Below are positions 6,610 to 12,012 of a stretch of 12,012 nt of DNA, piece by piece (position 1 is the stretch's first letter; the number at the start of each line of letters is the position of its first letter). The position numbers and the translations under genes were made by a program. The notes beneath the pieces are model-generated. The model searched no databases, was not told where the DNA came from, and saw only the letters and a list, made by a program, of their open reading frames with translations. Source of the DNA: Chloroflexota bacterium (lineage in GTDB: Bacteria; Chloroflexota; Dehalococcoidia; Lucifugimonadales; JADFKI01); NCBI GenBank assembly GCA_024648655.1, contig JAGGDZ010000393.1:1-12012 (forward strand). The letters are read 5' to 3'.

Positions 6610-7224
6610 ATGCTGAAAAAGCTGGGACGGATCAATCGCAGGCGCATGCCTACTTATGAGCAGGATGCGCCGCCGGGACAGTTTGTAACTGAAAAGTTTC
6701 CGATACTGACTTACGGCGCTACGCCTCGAATCAGCCTGGACACTTGGCAGTTTAGAGTGTTCGGTAATGTGCAAGAGGAAATCACGCTGAACTGGGAGCA
6801 GTTCACTTCCCTGCCGCATATCAAGCTGGACGCGGAGTTCCACTGCGTCACCCAATGGAGCAAGCTTCAAAACACATGGGAGGGCGTTGCGTTCAATGAT
6901 GTGATGGAACTCGTCAAGCCAAGCTCGGAGGTGACGCATGTGATGGCGCACTGCTACGGTGGATATTCGACGAACCTCGCGCTTGATGTAATAACGGACG
7001 ACGACGTGCTTTTCGCCTGGGCGCATGACGGTGCGCCGCTTGCGGAGGCGCATGGCGGCCCACTGCGCCTGGTCGTGCCCAAGCGCTACGGATGGAAGAG
7101 CGCCAAATGGGTGAATGGCTTGGAGTTCATGACGGAGGACCGTCCCGGATTCTGGGAGATTCGCGGCTACCACATGGAAGGCGACCCCTGGAAGGAGCAG
7201 CGCTTCTGGGATGAGCTGATGTGA
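6610..7224 (+). CDS. Molybdopterin-dependent oxidoreductase, sulfite-oxidase-type Moco domain
   Basis: The 204-residue protein is a stand-alone sulfite-oxidase/YedY-type molybdenum-cofactor domain. After a basic N terminus, residues 30-60 match the entry to the fold (FPILTYGATP, then W46 and FRVFG). AEFHCVTQWS (75-84) carries the cysteine expected to bind molybdenum, C79. AHCYGGYSTNL (113-123), AHDGAPLAEAHGGPLRLVVP (138-157) and YGWKSAKWV (160-168) are the usual cofactor-pocket segments in the usual order. There is no Tat or Sec signal, heme domain or dimerisation domain, so it should be cytosolic and need an unknown electron partner. The ATG at 6610 is chosen because GGAGGAAG lies at 6597-6604; an in-frame ATG at 6565 lies inside an inverted repeat without a ribosome site. 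Substrate is unknown; related short proteins are annotated only as sulfite oxidase-like. Confidence 0.87.
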   Translation: MLKKLGRINRRRMPTYEQDAPPGQFVTEKFPILTYGATPRISLDTWQFRVFGNVQEEITLNWEQFTSLPHIKLDAEFHCVTQWSKLQNTWEGVAFNDVMELVKPSSEVTHVMAHCYGGYSTNLALDVITDDDVLFAWAHDGAPLAEAHGGPLRLVVPKRYGWKSAKWVNGLEFMTEDRPGFWEIRGYHMEGDPWKEQRFWDELM

Positions 7225-7266
7225 TCTTTGCCCTCAGACACGGGCTTCCCGACAAGACCCGAGCAA

Positions 7267-7317
7267 CAGACCGAACAGAAGCCCCTCTCGAATCGAGAAG
7301 GGCTTCTGTTCGGTCTG
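7267..7317. terminator. Long perfect hairpin between convergent genes, probable bidirectional terminator
   Basis: Arms of 18 bp (starting CAGACCGAACAG, ending CTGTTCGGTCTG) pair without a mismatch. After one C/A mismatch, a further 5-bp stem TCTCG/CGAGA closes an AAT loop. It lies 42 bases after the molybdopterin stop and about 30 bases beyond the stop of the convergent zinc-ribbon gene. No T-run follows on either strand. It may therefore work as a roadblock, as an mRNA 3'-end stabiliser, or in rho-dependent ends, rather than as a classic intrinsic terminator. Confidence 0.6.
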
Positions 7318-7347
7318 CTATATGCGGCTACTGCCGCAGTTCAGTTC

Positions 7348-7527
7348 CTACGCCGCCTTCTTCCTGTCAGTATTGTCCGCGCCGCTCTGTAAGGAGAACA
7401 GGTCGGACCCCTTGGGAACGTCGATTATGTTGCCGCACCGCATGCAGAGGCGGTACTCGCCGTAAATGTCGCGGTTTGAGTTCATATCGCCGCCGCAACG
7501 ATTGCAGGATTTCAGGTGCACTGTCAT
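7348..7527 (-). CDS. Small zinc-ribbon protein
   Basis: This predicted 59-residue protein has two CxxC knuckles, CNRCGG (C8, C11) and LCMRCG (C28, C31), spaced 16 residues apart as in a single treble-clef or rubredoxin-like zinc ribbon. The intervening text MNSNRDIYGEYR is the usual beta-hairpin. The remaining 28 residues are polar and end KKAA. The ATG is set by a strong GGAGGAGGAAT directly upstream; an alternative reading extending to 7632 lacks such a site. It is transcribed away from the hspR-grpE-dnaK operon, with 357 bp between the two start codons. Short proteins of this kind often bind nucleic acid or RNA polymerase, or are metal-site accessory proteins, but no function can be assigned from sequence. 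Confidence 0.75.
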   Translation of the reverse strand: MTVHLKSCNRCGGDMNSNRDIYGEYRLCMRCGNIIDVPKGSDLFSLQSGADNTDRKKAA

Positions 7528-7670
7528 ATTCCTCCTCCCCTGACTTACAGCATGAATCCACTGTTTGAAACTTCCTTGTCCCGCTCGCTTTGATGCGCGT
7601 GGGCCGGACTGGTTACCGCCGCGCCTGCACATATAAATATGTTTTATGGTAAGTGAATATATGATAATTC

Positions 7671-7691
7671 CTTGACACGCTCCGTGTCAAG
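7671..7691. promoter_or_regulatory. HAIR-like inverted repeat, probable HspR operator
   Basis: CTTGACAC (7671-7678) and GTGTCAAG (7684-7691) are perfect 8-bp complements with a 5-bp centre (GCTCC). Written with 7-bp arms this is CTTGACA-N7-TGTCAAG, the same geometry and outer bases as the known HspR box HAIR, CTTGAGT-N7-ACTCAAG. It differs at two positions per arm. It overlaps the -35 element of the operon that encodes HspR, so autorepression is the natural reading. The family motif is established; binding here is inferred. Confidence 0.8.
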
Positions 7692-7700
7692 TCTTAAAAT
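7672..7700 (+). promoter_or_regulatory. Near-consensus sigma-70 type promoter of hspR-grpE-dnaK
   Basis: TTGACA (7672-7677) and TAAAAT (7695-7700) are separated by exactly 17 bp, giving 6/6 and 5/6 matches to the vegetative consensus. The start would be near 7707, leaving a leader of about 178 nt before the hspR ATG. The -35 hexamer lies wholly inside the left arm of the HspR-type inverted repeat, so a bound repressor would exclude polymerase. A second TATAAT at 7802-7807 lacks a good -35 and could be a minor promoter. Confidence 0.8.
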
Positions 7701-7707
7701 ACGTACT

Positions 7708-7884
7708 GAGTAGTGAATTTATATTCAGTAATTTTCAATCCCCTATAGCAATAACATCTCAATCTTCCGGAAAATATCTGCAATTTGTAGTAGGCGTTGC
7801 GTATAATATAACGAGTGAAATGGCGACAGGTTAGGGACACCAACGCGCTTATGGCGCAAATCGGACGAGTGCCCGGGAGGAACC
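7708..7884 (+). other. Leader region upstream of hspR
   Basis: These 177 bases hold no gene. Visible elements are the dyad TGAAT-TTAT-ATTCA (7714-7727), just after the predicted start, and an isolated TATAAT (7802-7807). AGTGAATTTAT (7712-7722) echoes AGTGAATATAT (7652-7662) on the other side of the HAIR-like site. The first 100 bases are AT-rich compared with the flanking genes. GGGAGGA before the ATG is the hspR ribosome site. Confidence 0.5.
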
Positions 7885-8253
7885 ATGAACCGACACCGAC
7901 AGGGCAGCGAACAGTTGGATGGCGTCTATATCATTAGCGTGGCAGCGCGCATACTGGAGATGCATCCGCAGACCTTGCGCAAGTACGAGCGCATCGGCCT
8001 CGTTCGCCCGTCGCGCACGATGGGCATGCTGCGTCTTTATTCCGACGAGGATGTGGCGCGGCTGAGGCTCATCAAGCATCTGGTGGGTGACATGGGATTG
8101 AACCTCGCCGGCGTGCAACTTGCGCTGCGCCTCTTTAATCGACTCTTGCAGATGAAGACACACCTGCGAAACCTTCAAGGCGAAGAGCTCAAGCAGGCGC
8201 TGGACGAGAACATAGACGAGATGCTGGGCATATTGCACACTAGGCAAAGCTAA
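7885..8253 (+). CDS. hspR: HspR heat-shock repressor, MerR family
   Basis: The 122-residue protein is a MerR-type winged-helix regulator of the HspR branch. YIISVAARILEMHPQTLRKYERIGLVRPSR (15-44) is the DNA-binding helix-turn-helix, with the MHPQTLRxYE motif typical of HspR. RLYSDEDVARLRLIKHLVGDMGLNLAGVQLAL (50-81) is the wing and following helix, where the (D/E)MGLNLAGV block is also an HspR mark. It ends in a coiled-coil-like helix (about 80-118) for dimerisation. In actinobacteria HspR represses dnaK operons with DnaK as co-repressor. The same circuit is likely here, because a HAIR-like site covers the promoter just upstream. The ATG follows GGGAGGA at normal spacing. grpE starts 33 bp after its stop, so the genes should be co-transcribed. 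Placing hspR first, ahead of grpE and dnaK, differs from the actinobacterial order, where it comes last. Confidence 0.88.
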   Translation: MNRHRQGSEQLDGVYIISVAARILEMHPQTLRKYERIGLVRPSRTMGMLRLYSDEDVARLRLIKHLVGDMGLNLAGVQLALRLFNRLLQMKTHLRNLQGEELKQALDENIDEMLGILHTRQS

Positions 8254-8286
8254 TCGACATCGAAGAACGAAGGCGGAGGAAAAGAA

Positions 8287-8880
8287 TTGAACAGTGAGGA
8301 CAGACAGGGCGAAGATGCCTCTACGCCTAAGGATGGCGAAGAACTGCTGCGGCAAGCGCTTTCAGAGATAGAGCCGTTGCCTGATCCTATTGAGGAAATG
8401 GAGCGCGAGCGGGACCAGTTCAAGGCTATGGCACAGCGCGCGCAGGCGGACCTCGTGAACTACAGACGGCGCGTCGAAGAAGAGCGCCAGGAACTCCGGC
8501 GAAACGCCAACGCGAATCTCATAGCGAAGTTTCTGGGGGTTGTGGACGACTTTGAACGTGCAATCGGCATGCTGCCGGAGGACGCAGCATCCGCAGGATG
8601 GCAGGAAGGTCTTTTGCTAGTCAAACGCAACCTAGAAAATCTGCTGGAATCCGAAGGTGTCAGCAAGATTGAGGCGGAGGGCAAGCATTTCGACCCTTGG
8701 GAACACGAGGCTGTGCACTATCTTGAAACGCAGGACGACGAGGACGGCACCGTCATTAAGGTTTTCCGAGACGGCTACCGCCTCCACGACAAGGTGCTGA
8801 GGGCGTCTCAAGTCATCGTGGCGAAGGCGCCCGATGTCGAGTCTGCCAGTTCAGACGTCGATGTCGATCATAAGCATTAG
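8287..8880 (+). CDS. grpE: GrpE nucleotide exchange factor
   Basis: The 197-residue protein is GrpE, which releases ADP from DnaK and resets the chaperone cycle in the cytosol. An acidic, disordered N terminus (1-35) leads to the long dimerisation coiled coil (about 36-75, with RAQADLVNYRRRVEEER). The four-helix region has FLGVVDDFERAI (82-93), near the usual LxVxDNxERAL. The C-terminal beta wing shows FDPWEHEAV (135-143) and VLRASQVIVAK (170-180), the GrpE signature with small changes (a W inside FDPxxHEAV). I chose the TTG at 8287: GGAGG ends 7 bases before it, and the next in-frame ATG is about 37 codons in, which would delete the N-terminal extension. dnaK follows after 51 bp. The final 15 residues are an acidic tail. 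Confidence 0.96.
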   Translation: MNSEDRQGEDASTPKDGEELLRQALSEIEPLPDPIEEMERERDQFKAMAQRAQADLVNYRRRVEEERQELRRNANANLIAKFLGVVDDFERAIGMLPEDAASAGWQEGLLLVKRNLENLLESEGVSKIEAEGKHFDPWEHEAVHYLETQDDEDGTVIKVFRDGYRLHDKVLRASQVIVAKAPDVESASSDVDVDHKH

Positions 8881-8931
8881 GACAGTTTCAGTTTCAAAGG
8901 GACTTTCAGAAAATTTTCAGGAGAATAGCGA

Positions 8932-10833
<1,902 letters not shown>

Positions 10834-10870
10834 GCGGAGACTGACATCTCTGACTAAGATGTAAGATGAA

Positions 10871-10906
10871 AAAAAGGGGGCGGATTCTGGTAACCGTCCC
10901 CTTTTT
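10871..10906. terminator. Symmetric rho-independent terminator between dnaK and glnS
   Basis: AAAAAGGGGGCGG (10871-10883) pairs with CCGTCCCCTTTTT (10894-10906) over 13 positions with one G-U pair, around a 10-base loop. A T-run lies at each end when read on either strand, so it can stop transcription from both sides. It lies 37 bases after the dnaK stop and 24 bases beyond the glnS stop. Confidence 0.92.
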
Positions 10907-10930
10907 CTAACCTAATCAATTCAGATGACG

Positions 10931-12012
10931 TCAGCCCTGCCCTTGCGATCGCCGCACGCGCGCCCAAGTATCGCGCAGCGTCGTCGTGCGGTTGAACACG
11001 ATGTGTTCAGACGTGGAGTCCTTGGTGTCCACGCAGAAGTAGCCTTGTCGCTCGAACTGGTAACGACTGCCGGGCGTTGCGTGCGCGAGGCTAGGTTCAA
11101 GCTTTGCGTTGCTGACGGTGACTAGCGATTCCGGATTGAGAAACGACAGCCACTCCGCACCGTCCTCATCGTCTTCGTCCGGGTTCCAGCGTGTGAACAG
11201 GTGGTCATACAGGCGCACTTCAGCGTCTAAAGCGTGCGCCGCCGATACCCAGTGCAGTGTTGCCCGCACTCGGCGTCCGTCAGGGGCGCTGCCGCCGCGC
11301 GTTTCGGGGTCGTAGGTGCAGCGCAACTCTATCACATCGCCGATTTCGTCCTTGACTACTTCCTCGCACTTGATGAAGTAGCCGTAGCGTAGTCGCACCT
11401 CGCGTCCGGGGGCGAGGCGATAGAACCTGCGTGGCGGGGCTTCCATGAAATCGTCGCGCTCGATGTACAACTCCCGCGAAAATGGCACCTTGCGCGTGCC
11501 TGCGGACTCGTCCTCCGGGTTGTTCACGGCGTCAAGCCAGTCGGTCTCGTCCTCCGGGAAGTTGGTGATGACGACCTTGAGCGGACGCATCACAGCCATG
11601 GCGCGCGGCGCAGTCTTGTTGAGATGGTCACGCAAGCTGTGCTCCAGCAGCGCGATGTCTATAATGGCGGAGTTTTTTGCCACACCTATCCTGTCGCAGA
11701 AGTCGCGGATAGCCTCCGGCGTATAGCCGCGCCTGCGAAAGCCCGCGATGGTGGGCATGCGCGGGTCGTCCCAGCTGTTCACATAGCCACCTTCGACGAG
11801 GCGCAGCAGGCGACGCTTGCTCAGTACCGTATGGCTCAGATTGAGACGCGCAAACTCTATCTGGCGGGGCTGGTACATGCCCAGTTCTTGCAGAAACCAG
11901 TCGTAGAGTGGGCGATGATCTTCATACTCCATCGTGCAGATGGAGTGCGTGATACCCTCGATGGAGTCGGACTGCCCGTGCGCGAAGTCGTACATCGGAT
12001 AGATGCACCAGT
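10931..12012 (-). CDS. glnS: Glutaminyl-tRNA synthetase (GlnRS), N terminus cut by window edge
   Basis: The visible 360 or so codons are the C-terminal part of class Ic GlnRS, which charges tRNA-Gln with glutamine. The first residues read WCIYPMYDFAHGQSDSIEG, the GlnRS form of this active-site segment, followed by THSICTMEYEDHRPLYDW. The KMSKS-equivalent loop is VLSKR (11813-11827), as in GlnRS VMSKR. WDDPRMPTIAGFRRRGYTPEAIRDFC and ALLEHSLRDHLN continue into the linker domain. The anticodon-binding beta barrels follow (RPLKVVITNFPE, then IERDDFMEAPPRRFYRLAPGREVRLRYGYFIKCEEV). The HIGH motif is outside the window. The text rules out GluRS, which lacks these beta barrels. The stop is a TGA facing the dnaK terminator. 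A dedicated GlnRS means this organism need not make Gln-tRNA solely through the GatCAB amidation route. Confidence 0.96.
   Translation of the reverse strand, partial: WCIYPMYDFAHGQSDSIEGITHSICTMEYEDHRPLYDWFLQELGMYQPRQIEFARLNLSHTVLSKRRLLRLVEGGYVNSWDDPRMPTIAGFRRRGYTPEAIRDFCDRIGVAKNSAIIDIALLEHSLRDHLNKTAPRAMAVMRPLKVVITNFPEDETDWLDAVNNPEDESAGTRKVPFSRELYIERDDFMEAPPRRFYRLAPGREVRLRYGYFIKCEEVVKDEIGDVIELRCTYDPETRGGSAPDGRRVRATLHWVSAAHALDAEVRLYDHLFTRWNPDEDDEDGAEWLSFLNPESLVTVSNAKLEPSLAHATPGSRYQFERQGYFCVDTKDSTSEHIVFNRTTTLRDTWARVRRSQGQG

Noticed and set aside
6592..7173. Minus-strand open frame of 193 codons over the molybdopterin gene
   Set aside because: It is antisense to a gene with clear cofactor-binding motifs and a good ribosome site; its product has no protein-like character.
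7685..7690. TTGACA on the minus strand within the HAIR-like repeat as a -35 for the small zinc-ribbon gene
   Set aside because: No acceptable -10 lies 16-18 bp downstream on that strand; the hexamer there is TTATCA. The match comes from the palindrome itself.

Overview
The window reads as chromosomal DNA from a free-living bacterium of moderately high GC. The best guess is a Chloroflexota lineage of the Dehalococcoidia/SAR202 type. That guess rests on three things: an HspR-controlled grpE-dnaK operon, a bacterial GlnRS, and neighbouring genes for a flavin-dependent (luciferase-like) monooxygenase, a ketopantoate-reductase-family protein and a DUF6282 protein. The placement is an inference from gene content and was not tested by alignment.

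Layout. (1) 1-230: the 3' end of rpsI (ribosomal protein S9) and its rho-independent terminator. (2) 233-3650, minus strand: a ketopantoate-reductase-family gene, preceded by a polytopic GT-C (GT39/PMT-like) glycosyltransferase with a double zinc ribbon fused to its N terminus. (3) 3651-4490: a gene-poor stretch holding the frameshifted C-terminal remnant of an enoyl-CoA hydratase, an unrecognised open frame and an inverted repeat. (4) 4492-7224: an accessory metabolic cluster. An LLM-class flavin monooxygenase (plus) converges on a DUF6282 metallo-hydrolase-like gene (minus). The latter is divergent from a stand-alone sulfite-oxidase-type molybdopterin protein (plus). (5) 7267-7527: a long hairpin and a 59-residue zinc-ribbon protein (minus). 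(6) 7671-10906: the heat-shock operon hspR-grpE-dnaK with a clear promoter, an HspR-type (HAIR-like) operator over that promoter, and a symmetric terminator. (7) 10931-end, minus strand: the C-terminal two thirds of glnS, cut by the window edge.

How the parts work together. The heat-shock block is the best-supported regulatory unit. HspR is encoded first, and an inverted repeat with the HAIR arm spacing lies across the -35 element. DnaK/HspR feedback repression of grpE and dnaK is therefore the expected logic. No dnaJ or clpB follows dnaK; transcription ends at a strong hairpin. The middle cluster (monooxygenase, DUF6282, molybdoenzyme) looks catabolic, but the sequence does not reveal a substrate.

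I do not see a clearly new multi-gene system. The most unusual items are the zinc-ribbon/GT-C fusion, the HAIR variant overlapping a near-consensus promoter, the decayed enoyl-CoA hydratase, and several strong inverted repeats in leaders and intergenic DNA. No tRNA, rRNA, CRISPR array or transposase was found.
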